This document shows positions 11,239 to 23,679 of a DNA stretch of 64,000 bases, in pieces. A program made the translations under genes and the position numbers. A model generated the notes under the pieces. The model was not told the DNA's origin, ran no database searches, and was given only the letters and a program-made list of their open reading frames with translations. Each line of letters starts with the position of its first letter. The first letter of the stretch is position 1. Source of the DNA: Cannabis sativa (Eukaryota; Streptophyta; Magnoliopsida; Rosales; Cannabaceae). The DNA is taken from NCBI RefSeq assembly GCF_029168945.1, contig NC_083607.1:36193257-36257256 (forward strand). The letters run 5' to 3'.

Positions 11239-13704
11239 GGTTATGACCTAGGGTTGGAAAGGTTAATACCGTTACGAGTAATTACTCTTGAAACCGCGGT
11301 TAGGTTTCTTACTAATCGTTTGTTTCATCGGGCAACGATAGTGACATATACAGCTCGTGGTTAACGAGTGGTAAAGGGGTACTTTATAAAGTACCAAGAT
11401 TGTATGTTTATGATATTATGTAATGTGTAAGCATGATGACATGAGATTAAATTGATGATCATTTTCGCTATTGTCTATTTCACTTTTCTTGCTGAGTCTC
11501 AAGTGACTCACAGGTGCTTTATGGTGCAGGTAAGGGGAAAGCAAAGGTTGAGCAGCCATGAGTTCGAGGTCGTAGCAACAATGTACATATCAGCTGCAGT
11601 GTATCGGCCCAGTAATCAGGATGTTCTATTTTGAAAGTATTTTGGGAGTACAAAGTTTATGTTGTAAAAATACTATTAAACCAGTTTGTGAATATTTTGA
11701 AAACAGGGGAACCCCATGGTTAATACAACTTATCTTTTATCATATAGTTTATATGTCAAATTTTTAATTATCAAAATTTAATTAACCACACTTTTGGCAT
11801 AATTATATAGTATCTATAAAAGAATTTTATTAAATTACACACACGTAGCGTCCCTGTTGGACAGGGCGTTACAATAACGTTCTTTGGAACAAGACCATAG
11901 CTCTGGTCAAAGTACTCTGGAGAAATAGCAAGGTAAAGGAAGCCACTTAGGAGTTAGAATCAGACATGAGAGCTCAATATCGAGAGTTGTTCAGGTTAGA
12001 TTTCGAGGACGAAATCCTTTTAAGGGGGGATAATTGTAAAGACCGCTTAGCTTAATTTGGAAATTATCAGATAATTAGGGCTTAATCATGAAAATTATTT
12101 ATTAATTTTGAATTGTTAATTGATGATGATTTATTTGAATTCAGAATGCATTTTTATGTCATAAAAAAATTCATATTTTTGCATGTTTTGTGCCCGGCAA
12201 CATTAGAACGCAGGGTTTGGCTATTAGAATCACATCCTAGTTTTTTCTTAGTATAGCAGGATAATTATGTTAGACATTGGGAATGTCAGAAGTAGTCGGG
12301 ATTTTAGAATTTTCCAAAATACCCCTAAGTGCCATTTTATGATTTTTAGTGTGGGAGGGGCAAAATGGTCATTTTTCCCCATTAGTTTGTTGATTTAGTG
12401 GTTTGTTATTAAGTAATAAAATCAGATTTTTATTAAATAAATGGGCTGAGATATTTAATAAAATAAATTTTTAATTCATTTATTCAAAAATAAGAAAAAA
12501 CTTGGAAAAGGAAGCATTACACTCTCAAATTCTCTCTCTCATTTTCGAACCCCCTAGATCAGCTAGGGTTTTGATTTTTATTCTTCAAATCCTTGCAAAT
12601 TCCAGGAGCTTTTAGTTAAATCCAAGCCAAGGTAACCTCTTTACAACTCTTTCTTTGATTTCTTAAATTGTAAAATAATGGATTATGCATGTTTTGAGGA
12701 GTTGGTTGTTGTTGTTGCTGGTGGTGTTTATTTGTGTTTTCTGAAGTTTAAATATGTCAAGTTATGTTGATTTGAGCATGTTTTGGTAGGTAGTTTGTTG
12801 TTTGAGCAAGCTTTGAGTTTAAAACTCAAGCTTGGCTCTTTAATGGTGAAATTCGATTCTAAGTATGGGTAGTTGTTTTATCACTTGGAAAATGTTTATT
12901 GGGGTGTATTATGCAGGTCTGGAAGGTTTGAATTGGTTTGGAATCGTTTTGATTAGGGGTTGAAGCTTTTCGAGTTTTCTGGTTTTACAATGCTTGTAAA
13001 ACCGGTCACCCGGATTTTGTAGCACGGAAACCCGAAAATTCAGCTTGTCGTTTCTCGTCTATTTTAGGTTTCTAGTTGGTTGATTCCCTGCTAGTTTAGG
13101 GTATTGCCATATTAAGTTGCAGGAGATAAGTGTTTGGTTTAAAACCTAAGTCCCGGTTGTTATTTAGCGAGTCACTTATGCGTGTTGTTATCGATGTGAT
13201 TTAGGAGCCTATAATTTGCCGAGCAGTTGTTCCTCAGGTTGACCGACACACCTGAATTCGAAATTGAGGTAAGACTAGTATAATATCATGCATATGTTAT
13301 TACATGTTTAGTGTACATGTTGTTATTACCTGTTAGATTACATTGATAGCAGTAATAGTATACATAGAGTTGTGTTGATTACTGATAAATGTATGTTGGC
13401 CAAAATATTGATCGATGTTGTCACATCAATATGGCTAGACTACGACTAGCATATTGAGTATAGGCTGGCATAATGGTCGATAGTATTGTCTTACGAACGT
13501 TCTAGACTCAGTACCGCGTGGGACACGGGATTAGGGTTATGATCGGGTGTATGGGCACCATGTTATAACCCGGGTTATTTGTATGTTTATCTTATGCTTT
13601 TCTTACTGAGTCTGTCGACTCACAGTGGTATTTCCATGTGTAGGTAAGGGCAAGCCTAAAGTTGAGGAGCCGTGAGGACGAGTAGATGATGATTGTACAT
13701 GTCG
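11239..13704 (+). repeat. array unit 3
   Basis: A tail 11239-11873, pol end 11874-12034, LTR B head 12035-13704. Diagnostic variants shared with units 4 and 5 are GAGTCTCAAGTGACTCAC, ATAACG after LTR A, and AATCATG in LTR B. Confidence 0.9.
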
Positions 13705-14707
13705 GGTTATGACCTAGGGTTGGAAAGGTTAATACCGTTACGAGTAATTACTCTTGAAACCGCGGTTAGGTTTCTTACTAATCGTTTGTTTCATCGGGCA
13801 ACGATAGTGACATATACAGCTCGTGGTTAACGAGTGTTAAAGGGGTACTTTATAAAGTACCAAGATTGTATGTTTATGATATTATGTAATGTGTAAGCAT
13901 GATGACATGAGATTAAATTGATGATCATTTTCAGTTATTGTCTATTTCACTTTTCTTGCTGAGTCTCAAGTGACTCACAGGTGCTTTATGGTGCAGGTAA
14001 GGGGAAAGCAAAGGTTGAGCAGCCATGAGTTCGAGGTCGTAGCAACAATGTACATATCAGCTGCAGTGTATCGGCCCAGTAATCAGGATGCTCTATTTTG
14101 AAAGTATTTTGGGAGTACAAAGTTTATGTTGTAAAAATACTATTAAACCAGTTTGTGAATATTTTGAAAACAGGGGAACCCCATGGTTAATACAACTTAT
14201 CTTTTATCATATAGTTTATATGTCAAATTTTTAATTATCAAAATTTAATTAACCACACTTTTGGCATAATTATATAGTATCTATATAAGAATTTTATTAA
14301 ATTACACACACGTAGCGTCCCTGTTGGACAGGGCGTTACAATAACGTTCTTTGGAACAAGACCATAGCTCTGGTCAAAGTACTCTGGAGAAATAGCAAGG
14401 TAAAGGAAGCCACTTAGGAGTTAGAATCAGACATGAGAGCTCAATATCGAGAGTTGTTCAGGTTAGATTTCGAGGACGAAATCCTTTTAAGGGGGGATAA
14501 TTGTAAAGACCGCTTAGCTTAATTTGGAAATTATCAGATAATTAGGGCTTAATCATGAAAATTATTTATTAATTTTGAATTGTTAATTGATGATGATTTA
14601 TTTGAATTCAGAATGCATTTTTATGTCATAAAAAAAATTCATATTTTTGCATGTTTTGTGCCCGGCAACATTAGAACGCAGGGTTTGGCTATTAGAATCA
14701 CATCCTA

Positions 14708-16997
14708 TGTAAAGCCCGCTTAGTTAATTTGGAAATTAGCAGTTATGTATGTTAATCAGGAAATTATTTATAGCTATTTAAATAATTTATTATGGATATT
14801 TATGGAATTCAGATATGCATGTGTATGTTATCAGTAGCTTTTATATTTCGTATTTCCGGTGTCCGGTATTTTGGAACGCGGCGTTTGGCTCAGTAGAAAT
14901 CACAACTTAGTATGTTAGTATTTTGGGGACGGGTTTAGACATTGGGAATGTTGGGAATGGCCGGGAATTTAGAATGTCCCAAAAATACCCCTTTAGTATG
15001 ATTTTCATGGTTTTATGGTGGAGGGGCAAAATGGTCTTTTTGCCCCATTAGTGTGTTGTTTTATGTGATTTATTAAATGGAAAAATAAGTGTTTATTTTA
15101 TTAAATGTTGGCTGAAATGATTTTAGTTAAATGGCATTACTATTTTAAGTTCCTTCATTTTTCACACTTAGAAAAAAAATAGAAATTTTCAAAAAGAAAC
15201 ACTCTCTTTTCCTCTCTAACTTTCGGCTGAAGCTTTTGGAGTGCATGAACTGATTTCTCTTTGATTTTCCAAGCAACTTTCATCCATTCTTGAGACTCTT
15301 TGCAAGCTAGGTTAGCTCATCTTCTTCCTTTCTTAAAATTCTTGAGTTTTGATGAAATTATGAGTAAATGCATGTTAATTTTGAATGTGTTGCTGCTGCT
15401 TGTGATTGTTGTTATTTTTATGTTCAAATGCTGGATTATTTATGCTTAGTTAGGTTGGAATGCATGCTAGATAGGTTGTGCAAAGTTTGGAAATTTTCTA
15501 TGCAAAATGTGTGATTTTGAAGATGAATTGTGTAATCTGTTGCTGGGTTATTGTTAATGTTTTTGATTGTTTTCTGGGGTAATATTATGCTAGTTTAAGG
15601 TGGATTAAGCTAGTGGATTGCTTGTTTAGTTGGTTTTGCTCAAGCTTGAGTTTGGAACTCAAAGCTTGAGCTTTAATGGTGAATTTCGTGTATGAGGTTT
15701 CTGGGTAGGTTTGATGCTTTGGTTTTGTTATTTGGGACCTATTGAGGAGGTCTGGAAAGTTTGGGATCAATTGGGTTCGAATTGGTCAAGATATGGGAAT
15801 TTTTGGTTGTTGCTCGCGAGGAACCGAATTCGGTTGAGCATCCGACGGATGGGGGTTCGTATTTTTCGTAACCGAAATTCCTTGGGCAACCGGACTTCGG
15901 ATGGGGGATTTTTCGTAACCCTAGTTTTCCTCGTTTTTGGGTTTTTAGGGGTATTGCCATGCTTTTTATCGATAGGGAAACTTTTAGTTTCGAGTTTTAG
16001 TCCCCGGGAAGTGATTTAGCGTGTCACTTATAGCGTTGTGGTTTTTATGGTTTAGGAGCCGCAATCCGCCGTTCGCCTTCGGGCCGGTCGGGTTGACCTA
16101 AGCACACCCGAAATCGGAATCCGGTAAGATTAGTATAACAAGATGCATATGTAGATTACATGTTTAGCGTGCATGTAGGAAGCCTGTTAGTTTACATTAG
16201 ATATGTATTTAGGCTTCGAACCACCCAACCCTGTCACGTCGGTACAGGCTGGAGTATGACCAAGCAATGAGTATGACCGGCTCGACCGATCAGCCGACAC
16301 TTGGTTGGTGGTTCCGTGCTATTGACGTATCCCGTCGGTACAGCCGGAGTATGACCAAGCCGGAGTATGACCGGTTCGACCGATCGGAGGATATAGTAAC
16401 ACGTCGAGACAGCCGGAGTATGACCAAGAAATGGATTATGACCGGCTCGACCGATCGTGTTGTTACGTGTCAATAGTACCGTCCCCCGAACGTTCAAAAC
16501 TCGCACCATGTTGGACATGGCAAGAGTGCTCGCACCATGTTGGACATGGCAGTAGCGGGACTCAGTATCGTGTTGGACACGGCAGTCAGTTTTATGTATG
16601 ATATTATTATGCTTTTCTTACTGAGTCTGTCGACTCACAGTTTAGTTTCATGTGTAGGTAAAGGCAAGGCAGTTGCTGATGGACCGTGAGCGAGCTTATG
16701 AGGTTGTACATGTCGGGGCGGTTAGGCCTGGAGCGTACGATCCTCGGGACAGCACGGCTGAGATTTTGTAATTGTCGTTAGACGACTTTATTTTGATGTA
16801 AAAGTTGAACAGTGAAAACGTTTGTAAATATTTTTATAAATCGGGATCCCGAGACTTTTTGCAAAATGGTTTATAAGTTTAATGAAAAAGCAAAATTTTA
16901 ATTAATCACGTTTTTCCATAAACCTCGTTGATTAGCAACGAGCTGCACAGTACGTTTAAAAATCACGTAATACGCCTAAGATAGTTAGGGTGTTACA
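14708..16997 (+). repeat. solo LTR of gypsy family C (2290 bp)
   Basis: Begins TGTAAAGCCCGC, ends AGTTAGGGTGTTACA and is flanked by TCCTA at 14703-14707 and 16998-17002. Its ends resemble LTR B, so B and C are related lineages, but the middle differs. It inserted into array unit 4 after the array had expanded, because neighbouring units keep the empty site. A second copy is on the minus strand at 47711-50095. Confidence 0.95.
16225..16580 (+). repeat. degenerate tandem repeat inside LTR C
   Basis: Repeated blocks built from GTCGGTACAG, CCGGAGTATGACC, AGTATGACCGG and TCGACCGATC, in three irregular copies, then three copies of a CACCATGTTGGACATGGCA-like motif (about 16504-16580). The copy of this LTR at 47711-50095 has the same motifs but a different number and order. 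Confidence 0.75.
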
Positions 16998-18468
16998 TCC
17001 TAGTTTTTTCTTAGTATAGCAGGATAATTATGTTAGACATTGGGAATGTCAGAAGTAGTCGGGATTTTAGAATTTTCCAAAATACCCCTAAGTGCCATTT
17101 TATGATTTTTAGTGTGGGAGGGGCAAAATGGTCATTTTTCCCCATTAGTTTGTTGATTTAGTGGTTTGTTATTAAGTAATAAAATCAGATTTTTATTAAA
17201 TAAATGGGCTGAGATATTTAATAAAATAAATTTTTAATTCATTTATTCAAAAATAAGAAAAAACTTGGAAAAGGAAGCATTACACTCTCAAATTCTCTCT
17301 CTCATTTTCGAACCCCCTAGATCAGCTAGGGTTTTGATTTTTATTCTTCAAATCCTTGCAAATTCCAGGAGCTTTTAGTTAAATCCAAGCCAAGGTAACC
17401 TCTTTACAACTCTTTCTTTGATTTCTTAAATTGTAAAATAATGGATTATGCATGTTTTGAGGAGTTGGTTGTTGTTGTTGCTGGTGGTGTTTATTTATGT
17501 TTTCTGAAGTTTAAATATGTCAAGTTATGTTGATTTGAGCATGTTTTGGTAGGTAGTTTGTTGTTTGAGCAAGCTTTGAGTTTAAAACTCAAGCTTGGCT
17601 CTTTAATGGTGAAATTCGATTCTAAGTATGGGTAGTTGTTTTATCACTTGGAAAATGTTTATTGGGGTGTATTATGCAGGTCTGGAAGGTTTGAATTGGT
17701 TTGGAATCGTTTTGATTAGGGGTTGAAGCTTTTCGAGTTTTCTGGTTTTACAATGCTTGTAAAACCGGTCACCCGGATTTTGTAGCACGGAAACCCGAAA
17801 ATTCAGCTTGTCGTTTCTCGTCTATTTTAGGTTTCTAGTTGGTTGATTCCCTGCTAGTTTAGGGTATTGCCATATTAAGTTGCAGGAGATAAGTGTTTGG
17901 TTTAAAACCTAAGTCCCGGTTGTTATTTAGCGAGTCACTTATGCGTGTTGTTATCGATGTGATTTAGGAGCCTATAATTTGCCGAGCAGTTGTTCCTCAG
18001 GTTGACCGACACACCTGAATTCGAAATTGAGGTAAGACTAGTATAATATCATGCATATGTTATTACATGTTTAGTGTACATGTTGTTATTACCTGTTAGA
18101 TTACATTGATAGCAGTAATAGTATACATAGAGTTGTGTTGATTACTGATAAATGTATGTTGGCCAAAATATTGATCGATGTTGTCACATCAATATGGCTA
18201 GACTACGACTAGCATATTGAGTATAGGCTGGCATAATGGTCGATAGTATTGTCTTACGAACGTTCTAGACTCAGTACCGCGTGGGACACGGGGATTAGGG
18301 TTATGATCGGGTGTATGGGCACCATGTTATAACCCGGGTTATTTGTATGTTTATCTTATGCTTTTCTTACTGAGTCTGTCGACTCACAGTGGTATTTCCA
18401 TGTGTAGGTAAGGGCAAGCCTAAAGTTGAGGAGCCGTGAGGACGAGTAGATGATGATTGTACATGTCG

Positions 18469-20936
18469 GGTTATGACCTAGGGTTGGAAAGGTTAATACC
18501 GTTACGAGTAATTACTCTTGAAACCGCGGTTAGGTTTCTTACTAATCGTTTGTTTCATCGGGCAACGATAGTGACATATACAGCTCGTGGTTAACGAGTG
18601 TTAAAGGGGTACTTTATAAAGTACCAAGATTGTATGTTTATGATATTATGTAATGTGTAAGCATGATGACATGAGATTAAATTGATGATCATTTTCAGTT
18701 ATTGTCTATTTCACTTTTCTTGCTGAGTCTCAAGTGACTCACAGGTGCTTTATGGTGCAGGTAAGGGGAAAGCAAAGGTTGAGCAGCCATGAGTTCGAGG
18801 TCGTAGCAACAATGTACATATCAGCTGCAGTGTATCGGCCCAGTAATCAGGATGCTCTATTTTGAAAGTATTTTGGGAGTACAAAGTTTATGTTGTAAAA
18901 ATACTATTAAACCAGTTTGTGAATATTTTGAAAACAGGGGAACCCCATGGTTAATACAACTTATCTTTTATCATATAGTTTATATGTCAAATTTTTAATT
19001 ATCAAAATTTAATTAACCACACTTTTGGCATAATTATATAGTATCTATATAAGAATTTTATTAAATTACACACACGTAGCGTCCCTGTTGGACAGGGCGT
19101 TACAATAACGTTCTTTGGAACAAGACCATAGCTCTGGTCAAAGTACTCTGGAGAAATAGCAAGGTAAAGGAAGCCACTTAGGAGTTAGAATCAGACATGA
19201 GAGCTCAATATCGAGAGTTGTTCAGGTTAGATTTCGAGGACGAAATCCTTTTAAGGGGGGATAATTGTAAAGACCGCTTAGCTTAATTTGGAAATTATCA
19301 GATAATTAGGGCTTAATCATGAAAATTATTTATTAATTTTGAATTGTTAATTGATGATGATTTATTTGAATTCAGAATGCATTTTTATGTCATAAAAAAA
19401 ATTCATATTTTTGCATGTTTTGTGCCCGGCAACATTAGAACGCAGGGTTTGGCTATTAGAATCACATCCTAGTTTTTTCTTAGTATAGCAGGATAATTAT
19501 GTTAGACATTGGGAATGTCAGAAGTAGTCGGGATTTTAGAATTTTCCAAAATACCCCTAAGTGCCATTTTATGATTTTTAGTGTGGGAGGGGCAAAATGG
19601 TCATTTTTCCCCATTAGTTTGTTGATTTAGTGGTTTGTTATTAAGTAATAAAATCAGATTTTTATTAAATAAATGGGCTGAGATATTTAATAAAATAAAT
19701 TTTTAATTCATTTATTCAAAAATAAGAAAAAACTTGGAAAAGGAAGCATTACACTCTCAAATTCTCTCTCTCATTTTCGAACCCCCTAGATCAGCTAGGG
19801 TTTTGATTTTTATTCTTCAAATCCTTGCAAATTCCAGGAGCTTTTAGTTAAATCCAAGCCAAGGTAACCTCTTTACAACTCTTTCTTTGATTTCTTAAAT
19901 TGTAAAATAATGGATTATGCATGTTTTGAGGAGTTGGTTGTTGTTGTTGCTGGTGGTGTTTATTTATGTTTTCTGAAGTTTAAATATGTCAAGTTATGTT
20001 GATTTGAGCATGTTTTGGTAGGTAGTTTGTTGTTTGAGCAAGCTTTGAGTTTAAAACTCAAGCTTGGCTCTTTAATGGTGAAATTCGATTCTAAGTATGG
20101 GTAGTTGTTTTATCACTTGGAAAATGTTTATTGGGGTGTATTATGCAGGTCTGGAAGGTTTGAATTGGTTTGGAATCGTTTTGATTAGGGGTTGAAGCTT
20201 TTCGAGTTTTCTGGTTTTACAATGCTTGTAAAACCGGTCACCCGGATTTTGTAGCAGGGAAATCCGAAAATTCAGCTTGTCGTTTCTCGTCTATTTTAGG
20301 TTTCTAGTTGGTTGATTCCCTGCTAGTTTAGGGTATTGCCATATAAAGTTGCAGTAGATAAGTGTTTGGTTTAAAACCTAAGTCCCGGTTGTTATTTAGC
20401 GAGTCACTTATGCGTGTTGTTATCGATGTGATTTAGGAGCCTATAATTTGCCGAGCAGTTGTTCCTTAGGTTGACCGACACACCTGAATTCGAAATTGAG
20501 GTAAGATTAGTATAATATCATGCATATGTTATTACATGTTTAGTGTACATGTTGTTATTACCTGTTAGATTACATTGATAGCAGTAATAGTATACATAGA
20601 GTTGTGTTGATTACTGATAAATGTATGTTGGCCAAAATATTGATCGATGTTGTCACATCAATATGGCTAGAGTACGACTAGCATATTGAGTATAGGCTGG
20701 CATAATGGTCGATAGTATTGTCTTACAAACGTTCTAGACTCAGTACCGCGTGGGACACGGGGATTAGGGTTATGATCGGGTGTATGGGCGTCAGGTTATA
20801 ACCCGGGTTATTTGTATGTTTATCTTATGCTGTTCTTACTGAGTCTGCCGACTCACAGTGGTTTTCCATGTGTAGGTAAGGGCAAGGCTAAAGTTGAGGA
20901 GCCGTGAGGACGAATAGATGAAGATTGTACATGTCA
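18469..20936 (+). repeat. array unit 5
   Basis: A tail 18469-19104, pol end 19105-19265, LTR B head 19266-20936. The first half groups with units 3 and 4; from about 20255 (AGCAGGGAAATCC) onward it groups with unit 6. Confidence 0.9.
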
Positions 20937-23410
20937 GGTTATGACCTAGGGTTGGAAAGGTTAATACCGTTACGAGTAATTACTCTTGAAACCGCAGTTA
21001 GGTTTCTTACTAATCGTTTGTTTCATCGGGCAACGATAGTGACATATACAGCTCTTGGTTAACGAGTGGTAAAGGGGTACTTTATAAAGTACCAAGATTG
21101 TATGTTTATGATATTATGTAATGTGTAAGCATGATGACATGAGATTAAATTGATGATCATTTTCAGTTATGGTCTATTTCACTTTTCTTGCTGAGTCTCT
21201 GTGACTCACAGGTGCTTTATGGTGCAGGTAAGGGGAAAGCAAAGGTTGAGCAGCCATGAGTTCGAGGTCGTAGCAACAATGTGCATATCAGCTGCAGTGT
21301 ATCGGCCCAGTAATCAGGATGCTCTATTTTGAAAGTATTTTGGGAGTACAAAGTTTATGTTGTAAAAATACTATTAAACCAGTTTGTGAATATTTTGAAA
21401 ACAGGGGAACCCCATGGTTAATACCACTTATCTTTTATCATATAGTTTATATGTCAAATTTTTAATTATCAAAATTTAATTAACCACACTTTTGGCATAA
21501 TTATATAGTATCTATATAAGAATTTTATTAAATTACACACACGTAGCGTCCCTGTTGGACAGGGCGTTACAATAAGGTTCTTTGGAACAAGACCATAGCT
21601 CTGGTCAAAGTACTCTGGAGAAATAGCAAGGTAAAGGAAGCCACTTAGGAGTTGGAATCAGACATGAGAGCTCAATATCGAGAGTTGTTCAGGTTAGATT
21701 TCGAGGACGAAATCCTTTTAAGGGGGGATAATTGTAAAGACCGCTTAGCTTAATTTGGAAATTATCAGATAATTAGGGCTTAATTATGAAAATTATTTAT
21801 TAATTTTGAATTTTTAATTGATGATGATTTATTTGAATTCAGAATGCATTTTTATGTCATATAAAAAAAATTCATATTTTTGCATGTTTTGTGCCCGCCA
21901 ACATTGGAACGCATGGTTTGGCTATTAGAATCACATCCTAGTGTTTTTTTAGTATAGCAGGATAATTATGTTAGACATTGGGAATGTCAGAAGTAGTCGG
22001 GATTTTAGAATTTTCCAAAATACCCCTAAGTGCCATTTTATGATTTTTAGTGTGGGAGGGGCAAAATGGTCATTTTTCCTCATTAGTTTGTTGATTTAGT
22101 GGTTTGTTATTAAGTAATAAAATCAGATTTTTATTAAATAAATGGGCTGAGATATTTAATAAAATAAATTTTTAATTCATTTATTCAAAAATAAGAAAAA
22201 ACTTGGAAAAGGAAGCATTACACTCTCAAATTCTCTCTCTCATTTTCGAACCCCCTAGATCAGCTAGGGTTTTGATTTTTATTCTTCAAATCCTTGCAAA
22301 TTCCAGGAGCTTTTAGTTAAATCCAAGCCAAGGTAACCTCTTTACAACTCTTTCTTTGATTTCTTGAATTGTAAAATAATGGATTATGCATGTTTTGAGG
22401 AGTTGGTTGTTGTTGTTGCTGGTGGTGTTTATTTATGGTTTCTGAAGTTTAAATATGTCAACTTATGTTGATTTGAGCATGTTTTGGTAGGTAGTTTGCT
22501 GTTTGAGCAAGCTTTGAGTTTAAAACTCAAGCTTGGCTCTTTAATGGTGAAATTCGATTCTAAGTATGGGTAGTTGTTTTATCACTTGGAAAATGTTTAT
22601 TGGGGTGTATTATGCAGGTCTGGAAGGTTTGAATTGGTTTGGAATCGTTTTGATTAGGGGTTGAAGCTTTTTGAGTTTTCTGGTTTTACAATGCTTGTAA
22701 AACCGGTTACCCGAATTTTGTAGCAGGGAAACCCGAAAATTCAGCTTGTCGTTTCTCGTCTATTTTAGGTTTCTAGTTGGTTGATTCCCTGCTAGTTTAG
22801 GGTATTGCCATATTAAGTTGCAGTAGATAAGTGTTTGGTTTAAAACCTAAGTCCCGGTTGTGATTTAGCGAGTCACTTATGCGTGTTGTTATCGATGTGA
22901 TTTAGGAGCCTAGAATTTGCCGAGCAGTTGTTCCTCAGGTTGACCGGCACACCTGAATTCGAAATTGAGGTAAGATTAGTACAATATCATGCATATGTTA
23001 TTTCATGTTTAGTGTACATGTTGTTATTACCTGTTAGATTACATTGATAGCAGTAATAGTATGCATAGAGTTGTGTTGATTACTTATAAATGTATGTTGG
23101 CTAAAATATTGATCGATGTTGTCACATCAATATGGCTAGAGTACGACTAGCATATTGAGTATAGGCTGGCATAATGGTCGATAGTATTGTCTTACGAACG
23201 TTCTAGACTCAGTACCGCGTGGGACACGGGGATTAGTGTTATGATCGGGTGTATGGGCGTCAGGTTATAACCCGGGTTATTTGTATGTTTATCTTATGCT
23301 TTTCTTACTGAGTCTGTCGACTCACAGTGGTATTTCCATGTGTAGGTAAGGGCAAGGCTAAAGTTGAGGAGCCGTGAGGACGAGTAGATGAAGATTGTAC
23401 ATGTCGAGGC
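20937..23410 (+). repeat. array unit 6 (last, runs into an intact LTR B)
   Basis: A tail 20937-21571, pol end 21572-21732, then LTR B from 21733. This B copy does not switch to LTR A at the junction motif but continues to its natural end at 23679. It carries the GAGTCTCTGTGACTCAC and ATAAGG variants seen in units 1 and 2. Confidence 0.9.
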
Positions 23411-23679
23411 GGTTATGCCTAGATCGTACGATCTTTGGGACATCGAGGCTTTTGCTATATAGTCGCTGGGCGACAAATTTTTGTTTATGTGTAAAGCAAA
23501 CTTTTAAAAAGTATTTTGTAAACGGGATCCCGGAATTTTATATATGTAATACTTTAAGTTTCTAATTAAATAAGAAAATTTTAATTATTTACGATTTTCA
23601 ATAACCTCGTTGATTAGCAACGAGCTGCACAGTATGTTTAAAATCACGCTAACACGCCTATGCTAGTTAGGGTGTTACA
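21733..23679 (+). repeat. complete LTR of gypsy family B (1947 bp)
   Basis: Starts TGTAAAGACCGC after the PPT (TTTTAAGGGGGG) and ends AGTTAGGGTGTTACA. It is the only full-length LTR B in the window and serves as the 3' LTR of the B remnant. Near its end is the hairpin CTCGTTG-ATTAG-CAACGAG, shared with family C. The flank on the right (GAAAA) cannot be matched to a left TSD because the element's 5' end is gone. Confidence 0.9.

Larger units (their letters stand above)
13705..18468 (+). repeat. array unit 4, split by a solo LTR
   Basis: A tail 13705-14340, pol end 14341-14501, LTR B head 14502-14707, then the family C solo LTR, and LTR B resumes at 17003 after the second TSD copy. Without the insertion the unit is 2469 bp. 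Units 3 and 5 show the empty site (CATCCTAGTTTTTTCTT). Confidence 0.92.
6303..23410 (+). repeat. tandem array of six chimeric LTR units (about 2468 bp each)
   Basis: Each unit consists of the last about 636 bp of LTR A (from GGTTATGACCTAGG), the about 160-bp gypsy B pol end with PPT, and the first about 1670 bp of LTR B. Unit starts are 6303, 8771, 11239, 13705, 18469 and 20937. Unit lengths are 2468, 2468, 2466, 4764 (2469 plus a 2295-bp LTR insertion), 2468 and 2474. By eye the units are nearly identical. The B-to-A junction falls in a short stretch common to both LTRs: GGTTATGCCTAG in intact B at 23411 and GGTTATGACCTAG in A at 6303. The array is explained by unequal crossing-over between these two LTRs. 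Confidence 0.93.

Noticed and set aside
15585..16518. Several 60-100 codon frames on both strands
   Set aside because: All lie inside the family C solo LTR, mostly over its GC-rich part and tandem repeats; no protein family is recognisable.
6303..23410. Centromeric or classical satellite array
   Set aside because: The monomer is 2.47 kb, made of identifiable LTR and pol pieces, with only six units and clear flanks.
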